Translations under genes and position numbers: made by a program | Assembly: GCA_963763135.1 (NCBI GenBank) | Contig: CAVXNJ010000012.1 | Location: 124,001-188,000, forward strand | Direction of reading: 5' to 3' | Length of the DNA: 64,000 nucleotides | From: JANMZO01 sp963763135 | GTDB lineage: Bacteria; Actinomycetota; Acidimicrobiia; Acidimicrobiales; JANYDT01 | The notes under the pieces: model-generated | Database searches by the model: none | The model's input: only the letters and a program-made list of their open reading frames with translations | What the model was told of the DNA's origin: nothing | Part shown: positions 17,810-26,593 of the stretch, piece by piece | Layout: each line of letters opens with the position of its first letter | Numbering within the stretch: position 1 is the first letter of the stretch

Positions 17810-18642
17810 CGCTTATCGCGGCCGCGGACGCGTCCACCCCGTCGTCGTCTTCGCTTGGTCGGCTGTGGCGGGCCAGTCGGGTCACCGTGGTCACCTCGGC
17901 AAGACGTTCCGCCGCGCAACCGGGGATGCTCCTCGTGAAAGCGCTGTTCTACGCGCTCGTCTTCTCCGTGCTGGCTTCGCTGTGGCGGGCCGCCGCACAG
18001 GCGAACGGCGGCTCGCTGGCTGGATACTCACCCGAAGCATTGACGTGGTACATCGCCATGTCCGAAGCCGTCACCATCTCGATGAACAGTCGGCTACTGG
18101 CCGACGTTGGCGCCGACATCGTCTCCGGCGCCCTCTCGATTGAACTGCTCAGGCCGAAATCGGTACTGCGCCAACGGGTGCTGCTCGAGTGTGGCCGCGT
18201 GAGCGTTCCGCTTTTCATATGCACACTTACTGGATTTCTGGTTTGCTGGGCGGTGGTCGGACTTCCACCGAAGCCCATCGGCTTCGTGTTGGCCGTGCCC
18301 AGTCTCGTTCTGGCCGTGATGTGCAACATCGTGGCGCAGCACGCCTTTGCCGCGAACGCGTTCTGGCTCCGGGAAACCGGGGCCACGTGGTTCCTGTACC
18401 AGAAGTTCGTCTTCATGGTCGGGGGGATGTTGCTGCCTCTGGAGGTCCTTCCCAGCTGGTTGCGGCATGTGGCCCTGGCCACGCCATTTCCGTCGATGGC
18501 CTACGCCCCGGCCCGACTCGGCTCCGGTCACGTGGAGCCCGGGCTGCTTGCCATGCAGGGCGCGTGGCTGGCTGGTCTGTGTGTCGCTGCAACCCTGCTG
18601 TTCCGGGCTGGGGAACGACGACTGGAAGTGGTGGGCGGATGA
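17806..18642 (+). CDS. ABC-2 transporter permease (COG4587 type)
   Basis: Integral membrane subunit of 278 residues with about six hydrophobic helices. It begins with an amphipathic N-terminus and carries the GxxxxELLRPKS-like cytoplasmic loop typical of ABC2_membrane_6 proteins. It overlaps the ATPase gene by 4 bp and the following permease by 4 bp (ATGA at both), so the three subunits are almost certainly translated together. Confidence 0.85.
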   Translation: MTLIAAADASTPSSSSLGRLWRASRVTVVTSARRSAAQPGMLLVKALFYALVFSVLASLWRAAAQANGGSLAGYSPEALTWYIAMSEAVTISMNSRLLADVGADIVSGALSIELLRPKSVLRQRVLLECGRVSVPLFICTLTGFLVCWAVVGLPPKPIGFVLAVPSLVLAVMCNIVAQHAFAANAFWLRETGATWFLYQKFVFMVGGMLLPLEVLPSWLRHVALATPFPSMAYAPARLGSGHVEPGLLAMQGAWLAGLCVAATLLFRAGERRLEVVGG

Positions 18643-19418
18643 AACGCTTCAGTAGATCCATGTGGGCCACGGGGCGATCCGCTCTGCTTGAAGCGACCGC
18701 GAACCGCAGGGCCTTCGCGTTCCAAGCCATAGTCATGATTCTGAACGACCTGGCCTGGATCGGTTTCTGGGTGATCTTCTTCCACAAGGCCGGCACCGTT
18801 CGCGGCTGGAACACCGACCAGTTGATCCTCCTGCAGGCTGTGCTAACAACGGGCGGTGGAATCTCACTGGGGTTTCTCGCCAATGCCCGGCACCTGAGCC
18901 GCATCATCGGCGATGGTGGGCTCGACGCCGCACTCAGTTTGCCGGTCCGTCCGCTCGCGCATCTTCTCGTGCGGAAGTTCGAGCCGATTGCCATGGGCGA
19001 CGTGCTCTTCGGGATCGGGCTGTTCGTCGTGGCCGGCCACCCATCCCTCGAACGCACAGCGCTGTTCGTGTTTGCGGTCGTGGCCTCTACCGTGCTGCTG
19101 ACCAGCTTCCTCGTACTCGTAGGTTCACTTACGTTTTTTACCGGGAAAGGGGACAGCGCAGAGATCGGCTTCAACTCGATTCTTGTGCTGGGCGCATACC
19201 CGGTCGATCTGTTCGCCGGATCGTCGAAGCTGTTTCTCTACACGGTTGTCCCGGCGGCATTCATTGCCACCGTCCCGGCGAAGCTGATCGAGCACTTCGA
19301 CGTCGGCAGCGCGATCGCTCTGGTCGGCTCAGCATCAAGCTTCGCCATCGCCGGTGCCGTGACGTTTCGACTCGGGCTTCGACGCTACGCGTCGGGCTCC
19401 GTGTGGACCCGGGCGTAA
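18639..19418 (+). CDS. ABC-2 transporter permease (COG3694 type)
   Basis: Second membrane subunit, 259 residues, with six predicted hydrophobic segments and the ALSLPVRPLAHLL cytoplasmic loop that mirrors the first permease. The start is ATG 18639, inside the stop codon of the preceding gene. With the ATPase and first permease it makes a complete exporter of the uncharacterised COG4586/4587/3694 group. A 17-bp stem-loop closes the operon. Confidence 0.85.
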   Translation: MKRFSRSMWATGRSALLEATANRRAFAFQAIVMILNDLAWIGFWVIFFHKAGTVRGWNTDQLILLQAVLTTGGGISLGFLANARHLSRIIGDGGLDAALSLPVRPLAHLLVRKFEPIAMGDVLFGIGLFVVAGHPSLERTALFVFAVVASTVLLTSFLVLVGSLTFFTGKGDSAEIGFNSILVLGAYPVDLFAGSSKLFLYTVVPAAFIATVPAKLIEHFDVGSAIALVGSASSFAIAGAVTFRLGLRRYASGSVWTRA

Positions 19419-19437
19419 TCCCGTTCTGCTCACGAGT

Positions 19438-19476
19438 GTGTGCGTTTGCTTAGATCGGGTCTAAGCAAACGCACAC
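19438..19476 (+). terminator. Long stem-loop terminator of the exporter operon
   Basis: Inverted repeat 19438-19454 / 19460-19476, 17 bp with a 5-nt loop and no mismatches, 19 bp after the stop of the second permease. No marked T-tail follows. Confidence 0.8.
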
Positions 19477-19645
19477 AATCGACAGGGAAACGCGAACTCG
19501 ATGCTATTGCCCCCGGTCGGCGTGTAGTCGAGTCTAGGAACCGGTTGGATGCCGGGGACATCTACGCCTCATGGGTACTGGTGAGGCAGACTTCATGTAC
19601 CGCAACGGGCCGACGCACACGCGCGTGCCGCTTCAGGAGTCCAGC

Positions 19646-20392
19646 ATGAGCAGACCGCTAATTGGCATTACCGGGCGAAGGTGGCCAGCGTCGCGTTTGG
19701 CTCCCCATATTCCTGGGGCGTTCTACACGGCCGAGTTCGATCTTCACTTCACCGACTACCCGGCCGCGATCGCCCGAGCCGGCGGGATCCCGGTGCAGTT
19801 GACCCGCGACGCCCCGGTTGCCGAGTGTCTCGCCCGCCTCGACGGCGTGGTTATCTCCGGCGGCGCCGATGTCGAGCCGTCGAGATACGGGGCAAAGCCC
19901 GATCCGGAACTGGGCGAGGTCGAACCGGAACGCGACGAGTGGGAACTCGCAGTGATCGGCGAAGCTATGCGCACTGATCTTCCGTTGCTCGGCATCTGTC
20001 GCGGGGCTCAGCTCATCCAGGTCTACATGGGCGGACGACTCGTTCAGCATGTCGGAATCGAGGAAGGCGATGGACATCCGAACTTCGACAACCCGCGTCA
20101 CGACACCTGTCACAACGTGCTGTTCACGCCCGGAACGTTGGCCCACCGCCTGTACGGCGAGGGCAAAGCGGTCAACAGCCTTCACCATCAGGTGCTCGAC
20201 GGACCCGCTCCGGGTCTCGTGGTGGGTGCCCTCGCCGACGACGGAAACATCGAAGCGGTGGAGTTTCCGGGTCACCCGGTCTTTGCGGTTCAGTGGCACC
20301 CGGAGTCGCTGGTCGACCACGTGGATCCCAGCCTCACCTGGCTGGTCAATACCGCCACGGCATACCTTGAGGCGCACGCCACCGGTCGCTGA
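19646..20392 (+). CDS. Gamma-glutamyl-gamma-aminobutyrate hydrolase family protein (class I GATase fold)
   Basis: Cytosolic hydrolase of 248 residues in the PuuD-like family. The nucleophile elbow is GICRG, the catalytic His/Glu are in QWHPE, and ISGGADVEPSRYG gives the oxyanion loop. Relatives split gamma-glutamyl bonds, for example in putrescine breakdown; no other Puu genes are nearby, so the substrate is open. The start ATG 19646 has AGGAG six bases upstream. Its 3' end is convergent with the OB-fold gene. Confidence 0.88.
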   Translation: MSRPLIGITGRRWPASRLAPHIPGAFYTAEFDLHFTDYPAAIARAGGIPVQLTRDAPVAECLARLDGVVISGGADVEPSRYGAKPDPELGEVEPERDEWELAVIGEAMRTDLPLLGICRGAQLIQVYMGGRLVQHVGIEEGDGHPNFDNPRHDTCHNVLFTPGTLAHRLYGEGKAVNSLHHQVLDGPAPGLVVGALADDGNIEAVEFPGHPVFAVQWHPESLVDHVDPSLTWLVNTATAYLEAHATGR

Positions 20393-20395
20393 AGC

Positions 20396-20416
20396 GCGTG
20401 CGAGGCGATCGCACGC
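20396..20416. terminator. Small stem-loop between convergent genes
   Basis: Seven-bp perfect inverted repeat GCGTGCG/CGCACGC with a 7-nt loop directly after the hydrolase stop. It could terminate the hydrolase transcript. Confidence 0.4.
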
Positions 20417-20478
20417 AGCCACCCAGGACCACCGGGATCAGCGCAGACCACCGAGGAAGCAGATCAGCGAGAAACTGA

Positions 20479-20808
20479 TCAGCGAGGAAGCAGGGTGTAC
20501 TTCGGGTTGGTGAACTCGAGGTGCGAACCGTGTCGAATCGGCACACCCTCGACCGCGATGCGCCGACCGAGGGTGACGCCGCCAAGGGAACGCCGGCCCG
20601 ACCACACTGCGGTGATCGTGCCGGTCGCATCGGTGATCGAAACCGCCAGGGCCGGAATCCCGGCCGATGGACGGGCGGTCATTCGCGTCACCTTGCCGCT
20701 GACGCAAACGCACTGCCTCTCAGGTGCTTCGGCGATGGACACCGAAACCGGCTCGGGGCACGGCGCGACAACAACCGCCGGCTCTTGTTTTCTCCGAAGG
20801 AACGACAT
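20479..20808 (-). CDS. OB-fold protein, last gene of the potassium block
   Basis: Small protein of 109 residues. The central part (about residues 35-105) reads as an OB-fold nucleic-acid-binding domain: VSGKVTRMTARP, an AVSITDATGTITAVWSG strand pair, then a GxRIAVEG segment. Its role is unknown. In mycobacteria an equivalent small OB-fold gene lies near the ceoBC trkA genes (recollection), which supports real linkage. AGGAG lies upstream of ATG 20808. It is 97 bp downstream of the second TrkA gene. Confidence 0.8.
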   Translation of the reverse strand: MSFLRRKQEPAVVVAPCPEPVSVSIAEAPERQCVCVSGKVTRMTARPSAGIPALAVSITDATGTITAVWSGRRSLGGVTLGRRIAVEGVPIRHGSHLEFTNPKYTLLPR

Positions 20809-20905
20809 GGGGGTTATCTCCTGAACGGCGGAACTTCTTGGCGTGATGTCACAACATCTGCGCTGAACGCTGGTTCAACTACAAGATATTGAGCTTTGGA
20901 GCGTT

Positions 20906-21587
20906 TTACGAATTGACCGAGCGAACGAGCACGGTCCGAACCTGATCTTCGACGCCTCCGGTCACCAACACAAGCACTTCATCGCCTTCTCGTAAGATCG
21001 TGTCGGAGCGCGGAACCACGACGTGACCGTCACGGAGAACCGCGACAATCGTCGATTCACGCGGCATACCCAGATCACTGAGCTGTTTGTCGATGGCGGG
21101 CGAGTCAGCGGCCAGCGTGACTTCGGCGAGGCGCGCCTTTCCACCCTCGAGGCTGAGAAGCCGAACGAACGATCCGACGTTCACCGCTTCTTCGACGAGA
21201 CCGGTGAGAAGGTGCGGGGTCGACACCGATACGTCGACGCCCCACATCTCGTTGTACATCCATTCGTTGTTCGGGTTGTTCACCCGGGCCACGACGCGGT
21301 GGAACGCCAAACTCCTGCTTGGCCAGCAACGAGATCACGAGGTTGTCTTCGTCGTCGCCGGTAACGGCGGCCACGACGTCGGCGTCTGCGGTTCCGGCGG
21401 TCGAAAGGGTCGAAAGCTCACAGGCATCGCCGAGGACCCACGTAACGGAGGACGGAATGCTCGAGGTCTTGCTCGCATCGTGCGCGGCGATCTTGTTGTC
21501 GATGAGCGTGACGGTATGGCCCGATTCGTTGAGTTGGGCCGCCATGTACCGGCCGACGCTCCCAGCGCCGACGATGATCACCTTCAT
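20906..21587 (-). CDS. trkA: TrkA/RCK potassium-channel regulator (CeoC-like), one-base frameshift
   Basis: Cytosolic regulator of potassium transport. The RCK_N domain opens with VIIVGAGSVGRYMA, a nucleotide-binding Rossmann motif, and the second half carries RCK_C ending near EGDEVLVLV. The frame breaks near 21296-21302, where one base too many separates the KQEFGVP segment from RVVARVNNPNN. Removing one base restores a single 226-residue protein, the normal size for this family. Its ATG overlaps the stop of the preceding trkA gene by one base (TAATG). Functional potassium control would need both domains, so I treat the break as a sequence error. Confidence 0.88.
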
Positions 21588-22249
21588 TAGTGGGCTCCCT
21601 GTGTGTTTTGCAGCGCGGTATCGAGATTGGCCGTCTTGTCGACCGCCACGATGACCTGAAGAAGGTCGTCTTCTTGGAGAAGCACTGACGGCGCCGGGAT
21701 CGACGACTCACCGAAACGCCCGAGAAGGGTTACGCGACCACCGGTGGCGGCTTCGAACTCACCGACGGATGTTCCCGCGACCTTGGTCGGAACCCGCAGC
21801 TCGATCATCGCGAACTTGCCCGTCGGGTCTATCCACGCCGACGCGGAGTCAGATCCGGTCAACAGACGCAGAACCCGTTCACTGGTCCACGACACGGTAG
21901 CGACCGTGGCGATACCGAGACGCTGATAGATCGACGCGCGTCGAGGATCGTAGATGCGCGCCACGACGTGCGACACACCGAAGGTCTCCCGGGCCACCCG
22001 GGCGATCAGGATGTTCGAGTTGTCACCGCTCGTGACCGCAGCGACAGCGGACTCGGGGGTGATCCCGGCCGTCGTCAGAACGTCGCGGTCGAACCCGACG
22101 CCGATCAGGGTCTTGCCGACGAAACGGTCGCCCAGTCGGCGGAATGCATCAGCCTTGCGGTCGACGACAACGACGTCGTGGCCGTTCGTGGACAGCGTAA
22201 GGGCAACACTCGACCCGACACGGCCGCACCCCACAACAATGACATGCAT
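21587..22249 (-). CDS. trkA: TrkA/RCK potassium-transport regulator (CeoB-like)
   Basis: NAD(H)-binding regulatory subunit of 220 residues. RCK_N starts with VIVVGCGRVGSSVA and has the acidic DRKADAF at the end of strand 2; an RCK_C domain fills about residues 135-215. It probably pairs with the second TrkA protein encoded one base downstream, as CeoB and CeoC do. It follows the KimA-like importer gene by 13 bp. No TrkH/TrkG channel is present, so the regulated partner may be the KimA-like protein or a channel elsewhere (inference). Confidence 0.92.
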   Translation of the reverse strand: MHVIVVGCGRVGSSVALTLSTNGHDVVVVDRKADAFRRLGDRFVGKTLIGVGFDRDVLTTAGITPESAVAAVTSGDNSNILIARVARETFGVSHVVARIYDPRRASIYQRLGIATVATVSWTSERVLRLLTGSDSASAWIDPTGKFAMIELRVPTKVAGTSVGEFEAATGGRVTLLGRFGESSIPAPSVLLQEDDLLQVIVAVDKTANLDTALQNTQGAH

Positions 22250-22262
22250 AGAGGACCTACTC

Positions 22263-24131
22263 CTAGAGTTCTTCGGTTGTCGAACCGTGGATGTGAATCG
22301 GGACCGACACGACCGCGGTGTGCGGGCGATAGAGCAGCTTGGCTTTGAGCGCGAATGCGCTGCCGTTGTGGAGCCACTGGGACTTCCACGACGTCACGAA
22401 CTCTGGGATCACGACAGTGATGATGTCGTCCTGGTAGCGCTCGTCTAGTTCATCGATGAACTGCAGGATCGGGCGCGTGAGCTCCCGGTACGGGGAGTAG
22501 ACGGTGTGGAGTTCAATCGGTACTTCGAAGTCTTCCCACTGCTTTTCGACCGCGATCCGCTCTTCATCGTTGGACGCCACCGTTACGGCGAGAATCCGAT
22601 CAGGATTTAGTGAGCGCGCATACTGAATGCCGCGCAGCACACCTTTGTTGACGCTGCCGACCAGTACCACCATGGTGTGGGTCTCGCGCGGCGCCCGGTA
22701 CCCCGGAGGCGCCACGACGGCACCACGGCTCTGCTTGTAGTGCTTGCCGATGGCCCGAAAGGCGAGCACCATCATCGGAATAAGCGCTGCAGGTATCCAG
22801 GCACCCTCGGTGAACTTCGAGACCACGACGATGACGGCGATCAAGCCGGTTGCGGCCGCGCCGATTGCGTTGACAACCGCGTGGGCACGCCAGTTCGGCT
22901 CTTTGTGCTTGAAGTGGTGCCGCACCATGCCGGATTGACTCAACGTGAAGCCGGTGAACACACCGAACGCGTACAGCGGTATGAGCGCAGAAATATCGCC
23001 GTTGAACACCACAACCAAGATGCTGGCGATCGCAGCGAGGAAGATTACGCCGTTCGAGAAGACGAGGCGGGCGCCGCGATTGAAGAACTGCCGCGGGAGG
23101 TAACCGTCTTTGGCAATGATCGACGCCAGACGGGGGAAGTCGGCGTAGGCGGTGTTGGCCGCGAGGATCAGGATCAGGAAGGTCCCGATCATGAGCATCC
23201 AGAACAGAACGCCCTTTCCGCCGTAGATGTGTTCGGCCATCAGACCGAGCCCGTTGCCGTCGGCCTCACCGCGAAGGGGCTGCAGCTTGGACGCCAGGAT
23301 GGACACGCCGAGGAAGCATGAACCGAGAATTGCGCCCATCCACACCAGGGTGGTCGAAGCGTTTTTGGCTTCGGGCTTTTGGAATGCCGGAACGCCGTTG
23401 GATACCGCTTCCACACCGGAGAGCGCAACGGCACCCGAGGAGAAGGCCCGCAACAGCATGTAGAGGCCGAGATCTTTCGTGAGCTTGCCGGTGTGAATGG
23501 CATCTTCGGAAAGGATCGAGTCGGGGATCGGGCCGAGGTGCTGAACGTAGATCCGGTAGAAACCCGTCACGAGCAACATGATGAGCATGACTACGTAGAA
23601 GTACGTGGGGCCGGCGAACGCCGCGCCGCTTTCCTTCACGCCCCGGAGGTTTACGAGCGTCATTACGACGATGCACGCCAAACAGACGGGAACGGTCCAC
23701 TTGTGATCGAAGCCTGTCGCGGTGCGAATGGCGAGCACACCGCCGGCCACGCTCACCGCCACGGTGAGGATGTAGTCGACGAGCAGTGACGAACCAGCGA
23801 TGAGCGCGGGCGTGATGCCGAGATTCTCTCGACTGACGATGTAGGCGCCGCCACCGGAGGGGTACGCATGGATCGTCTGGCGGTAGCTCATGACGACGAT
23901 GACCATCAAGATGCAGACGATGATCGCAATCGGGATCAGCATCTTGAAGGCGTGGCGCCCGATACTCGCCTGGAGGAGCAACACGACGAGGATTTCGTCG
24001 GTGGCGTAGGCGGTGGACGAGATTGCGTCTGAGGCAAAGACCGGTAGCGCAATGATTTTGCGGAGACGCTGATGACCTTCGTCTTCCGACGAAATCGGGC
24101 TACCGATGAGGATTCGTTTTAGGGGTGACAT
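22263..24131 (-). CDS. APC-superfamily potassium importer, KimA/YdaO-like
   Basis: Integral membrane protein of 622 residues. The first 480 residues hold about 12 transmembrane segments in the APC fold, beginning with VFASDAISSTAYATDEI. The C-terminal 140 residues form a soluble domain with alternating hydrophobic strands like a USP fold. This layout matches KimA, a high-affinity K+/H+ symporter, and the mycobacterial Rv2690c group. The local context of KdpDE and two TrkA proteins supports potassium over amino-acid transport. ATG 24131 is preferred over 24173. No c-di-AMP riboswitch is visible upstream. Confidence 0.85.
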   Translation of the reverse strand: MSPLKRILIGSPISSEDEGHQRLRKIIALPVFASDAISSTAYATDEILVVLLLQASIGRHAFKMLIPIAIIVCILMVIVVMSYRQTIHAYPSGGGAYIVSRENLGITPALIAGSSLLVDYILTVAVSVAGGVLAIRTATGFDHKWTVPVCLACIVVMTLVNLRGVKESGAAFAGPTYFYVVMLIMLLVTGFYRIYVQHLGPIPDSILSEDAIHTGKLTKDLGLYMLLRAFSSGAVALSGVEAVSNGVPAFQKPEAKNASTTLVWMGAILGSCFLGVSILASKLQPLRGEADGNGLGLMAEHIYGGKGVLFWMLMIGTFLILILAANTAYADFPRLASIIAKDGYLPRQFFNRGARLVFSNGVIFLAAIASILVVVFNGDISALIPLYAFGVFTGFTLSQSGMVRHHFKHKEPNWRAHAVVNAIGAAATGLIAVIVVVSKFTEGAWIPAALIPMMVLAFRAIGKHYKQSRGAVVAPPGYRAPRETHTMVVLVGSVNKGVLRGIQYARSLNPDRILAVTVASNDEERIAVEKQWEDFEVPIELHTVYSPYRELTRPILQFIDELDERYQDDIITVVIPEFVTSWKSQWLHNGSAFALKAKLLYRPHTAVVSVPIHIHGSTTEEL

Positions 24132-24187
24132 AAGAGGGCCGGAGCCGTCGGAAAGCTTCTCATGGATACGCACGCCGTCCGTAAAGG

Positions 24188-24203
24188 CTTAACGGATTCT
24201 TAG
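24188..24203 (-). promoter_or_regulatory. Possible response-regulator direct repeat upstream of the importer
   Basis: CTAAGAATCCGTTAAG on the minus strand has two TAAG half-sites 11 bp apart, a spacing typical for OmpR-family regulators such as KdpE. It lies about 60 bp before the importer start. This is a weak pattern only. Confidence 0.25.
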
Positions 24204-24208
24204 CGGCG

Positions 24209-24943
24209 CTAGTCCGCCTCACCAGCACCTTTCAGGGTCTCAGAATCGGCGCGTCCTGTCGGTTTTTCGAACCGGTACCCGATGCCGGGTTCGGTCAGGA
24301 AATATCGGGGTCGGCCGGGCACTGGTTCGAGCTTTCGCCGTATATGTGCCATGTGCACCCGCAGGTAGTTCGTCTCGGCGCCGTACTGCGGCCCCCACAC
24401 CTGCTGGAGCAGCAATCGACCGGTGACGAGCTTTCCGGCATTCCGGGCGAGCACTTCAACCAGGTGCCACTCGGTCGGTGTGAGTCTGGCCACCCCGGCC
24501 GCTGTCGTAACGCGCTTGTTGGCAAAGTCGATGGTGAAGTCGTCGGTCTGCAGGATGGCAACGTCGACCGCCGGCATTCCGCGTCGAAGTGCCGCCCGGA
24601 CCCGGGCCAGCAGCTCACCCATGGCGAAGGGTTTCGAGACATAGTCGTCGGCTCCCGCGTCGAGCGCCTCGATCTTGTCGGATTCGGCATCTCGAGCCGA
24701 CAGCACCACAATTGGAACCTGCGACCAGCCGCGGAGTCCCTCGATGACCTCGATCCCCGACATGCCTGGCAGTCCGAGGTCGAGCACCACGGCGTCTGGG
24801 TGATGGGCGATCGCCATGTGAAGCGCCTCTTCCCCGGACGCGGCAAGGTCGACTTCGTAGCCCCGGGCCCGGAGGTTCGCAGCCAACGCTCGCAGGATCT
24901 GCGGTTCGTCGTCGACACAGAGGATTCGGTTGACCGTGTTCAT
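24209..24943 (-). CDS. kdpE: KdpE-like OmpR-family response regulator
   Basis: Two-component response regulator of 244 residues. The receiver domain shows the acidic pair CVDDEP, the phosphoacceptor aspartate in VVLDLGLPGMSG, and lysine in SKPF. The C-terminal winged helix contains LTPTEWHLVEVLARN and TNYLRVHMAHIRRKLE. It resembles KdpE, which controls potassium uptake genes. The start lies in a run of four 17-bp repeats, each supplying an ATG; only the last (24943) opens into the protein. It is followed 77 bp later by the importer gene. Confidence 0.92.
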   Translation of the reverse strand: MNTVNRILCVDDEPQILRALAANLRARGYEVDLAASGEEALHMAIAHHPDAVVLDLGLPGMSGIEVIEGLRGWSQVPIVVLSARDAESDKIEALDAGADDYVSKPFAMGELLARVRAALRRGMPAVDVAILQTDDFTIDFANKRVTTAAGVARLTPTEWHLVEVLARNAGKLVTGRLLLQQVWGPQYGAETNYLRVHMAHIRRKLEPVPGRPRYFLTEPGIGYRFEKPTGRADSETLKGAGEAD

Positions 24944-24997
24944 CAGTTGACCGTGTTCATCAGTTGACCGGGTTCATCGATTGACCGTGTTCATGCG
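24930..24997. repeat. 17-bp tandem repeat spanning the kdpD/kdpE junction
   Basis: Four units of 17 bp (24930-24946, 24947-24963, 24964-24980, 24981-24997), the last two slightly divergent. On the minus strand each unit carries an ATG. Because 17 is not a multiple of 3, the first three ATGs open micro-ORFs of 6, 5 and 5 codons. Each micro-ORF stops by overlapping the next ATG, and the kinase stop itself overlaps the first. Confidence 0.95.
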
Positions 24998-26490
24998 ACT
25001 CGCACCGTCGGAATCCTCACCATAACCGTAAGCCCGCCTTTCGGGGTGTCGAGCAGCTCCAGTTGACTTCCCATCGCTTTGGTCAGCCCATCAGCAATGG
25101 CAAGCCCGAGACCAAGACCTCCGGAGGCCACACCGTCGCCCAACCGGTGGAACGGTTGGAGCACAACGGCTTTGTGTTCGCTTCGGATCCCAGGCCCATG
25201 ATCGACGATCCGCAACTCTACGCTGTCGCCGGCGTCGGCGGCATTCACCGAAACCCGCGCCCCCTCCGGGGAAAAGCTGAGCGCGTTGCGAATGAGGTTC
25301 GCGACCACCCGCTCCATCAGCGCCTGATCGGTCGCCACCTCCACGAGGTCGTCGGGGAGATCAAGGTCGACGCCGACGGATTGGCTCCCGAGGCTGTACA
25401 ACGCAGCCGGAACGACTTCTTCCAGGGCCACGGGTTTGATGGAGGGCCGCAGCACGCCCGCTTGGAGCCGGCTCAGGTCGAGCAGGTTGGTCACGATGGC
25501 GCTCAGACGATCGGTCTCGTCTTCGATGGTCTCGAGGAATTCGTCACGCAGGTGATCCGGCCAGATGATGTCGGGATCACGCAGGCTCGATACCGACGCT
25601 TTGATGCTGGCCAGTGGTGTTCTCAGATCGTGGCTGACTGCCTGCAGAATCGCGGTCCGAAGCGCGTCGGCCTGATCGAGCAACTCGGCTCGGGCCGCCG
25701 CTTTCGCGAGCCGGGACTGAAGTAGGGCCTTGGAAAGCTGTTCCGTGAAGGCTCGCAGTACTCGTTGATCGTCATCGGTCAATGGTCGACCTCGAAGCGC
25801 AAGAATCACACCATCGTCGAGGTCGGTGTGAAACGTGGCGAGGCGGAGGTCGCTGATCGGCTCGGCTCCCGACGTCGCCTCCACGACGAACGGCGGGACC
25901 GGGATCAGCTCGGCCGCGCCGTCCGGGTGCGAGCCGCCGTTGTCGTTGTCGTCATCGTCGGAGGCGGAGCTCACCCGCAGCACCGAAACGTTCTCCAGGC
26001 CGAAGCTCTGTTGAAGGTGCTCGGCGATGGCCTGCAGCGGATCTGCGCCACCCGAGCCGGCCAACGTGGCGAGAACTTCGGCTTCCTGCCTGGCGTCTTC
26101 GGCCTCCCTCGCCCGCCGGGCGGCCTCGGCGACGAAATTCGACACGATGATCGCAACGGCCACGAACGCGACCAACGAAATAACGTCTTGCCGGTCATGG
26201 ATACGCCAGGTGTGGACCGGTTCGAGGAGAAACCAGTTGGTGAGCAGCGGGGCGACGAACGCGGCGACGATCGCCGGTTTATGCCCGCCAATGGCGGCTA
26301 CGGAGACGACGGCAAGCAGGTACAGCGCTAGAGCGGTCGAAGAATGGACGCCGACGCGATCACGGACGAAAACGTACGTGAGCAGCGAAAGCGCGGTCGC
26401 TCCCGCAACAAACCCCAAAAGCTCCCGCTGAAACGAGAGGCCAACCTTGCGCTCTCGACCCCCGCGAAGGCCAAACGAGAAGGATGCCAT
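24991..26490 (-). CDS. kdpD: KdpD-like sensor histidine kinase lacking the N-terminal Usp domain
   Basis: Membrane histidine kinase of 499 residues. Four hydrophobic segments (about residues 18-110) form the DUF4118 region. A GAF-like region follows (about 140-260), then HisKA with the phosphorylated His in AVSHDLRTPL and a HATPase domain with VANLIRNALSF, DHGPGI and GLGLGLAI. Full KdpD has an extra N-terminal sensor/Usp half, which is absent. The reading frame stays open upstream to 27027, but that part looks like a different gene ending in a terminator, so ATG 26490 is chosen. Its stop overlaps the first micro-ORF before kdpE. Confidence 0.85.
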   Translation of the reverse strand: MASFSFGLRGGRERKVGLSFQRELLGFVAGATALSLLTYVFVRDRVGVHSSTALALYLLAVVSVAAIGGHKPAIVAAFVAPLLTNWFLLEPVHTWRIHDRQDVISLVAFVAVAIIVSNFVAEAARRAREAEDARQEAEVLATLAGSGGADPLQAIAEHLQQSFGLENVSVLRVSSASDDDDNDNGGSHPDGAAELIPVPPFVVEATSGAEPISDLRLATFHTDLDDGVILALRGRPLTDDDQRVLRAFTEQLSKALLQSRLAKAAARAELLDQADALRTAILQAVSHDLRTPLASIKASVSSLRDPDIIWPDHLRDEFLETIEDETDRLSAIVTNLLDLSRLQAGVLRPSIKPVALEEVVPAALYSLGSQSVGVDLDLPDDLVEVATDQALMERVVANLIRNALSFSPEGARVSVNAADAGDSVELRIVDHGPGIRSEHKAVVLQPFHRLGDGVASGGLGLGLAIADGLTKAMGSQLELLDTPKGGLTVMVRIPTVRVA

Positions 26491-26536
26491 CCATCCATTC
26501 TGCCGGACCGCACCCACACCCGCGGACCCGCGCCGA

Positions 26537-26592
26537 AAAGACCCGCGCCAGCCGGCGCGCGCCGGGGCTCTTACCGACGAACGCGGGTCTTT
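26537..26592 (-). terminator. Intrinsic terminator after the small membrane protein
   Basis: Eleven-bp arms (26537-26547 / 26582-26592, AAAGACCCGCG type) enclose a GC palindrome at 26553-26566. Read on the minus strand the hairpin ends in TCTTTT and begins one base after the proposed stop of the small membrane gene at 26594. This supports a gene boundary here. Confidence 0.65.
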
Positions 26593-26593
26593 C

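Noticed and set aside
24132..24208. c-di-AMP (ydaO) riboswitch before the KimA-like gene
   Set aside because: Only 77 bp separate it from kdpE and no conserved riboswitch cores are visible.
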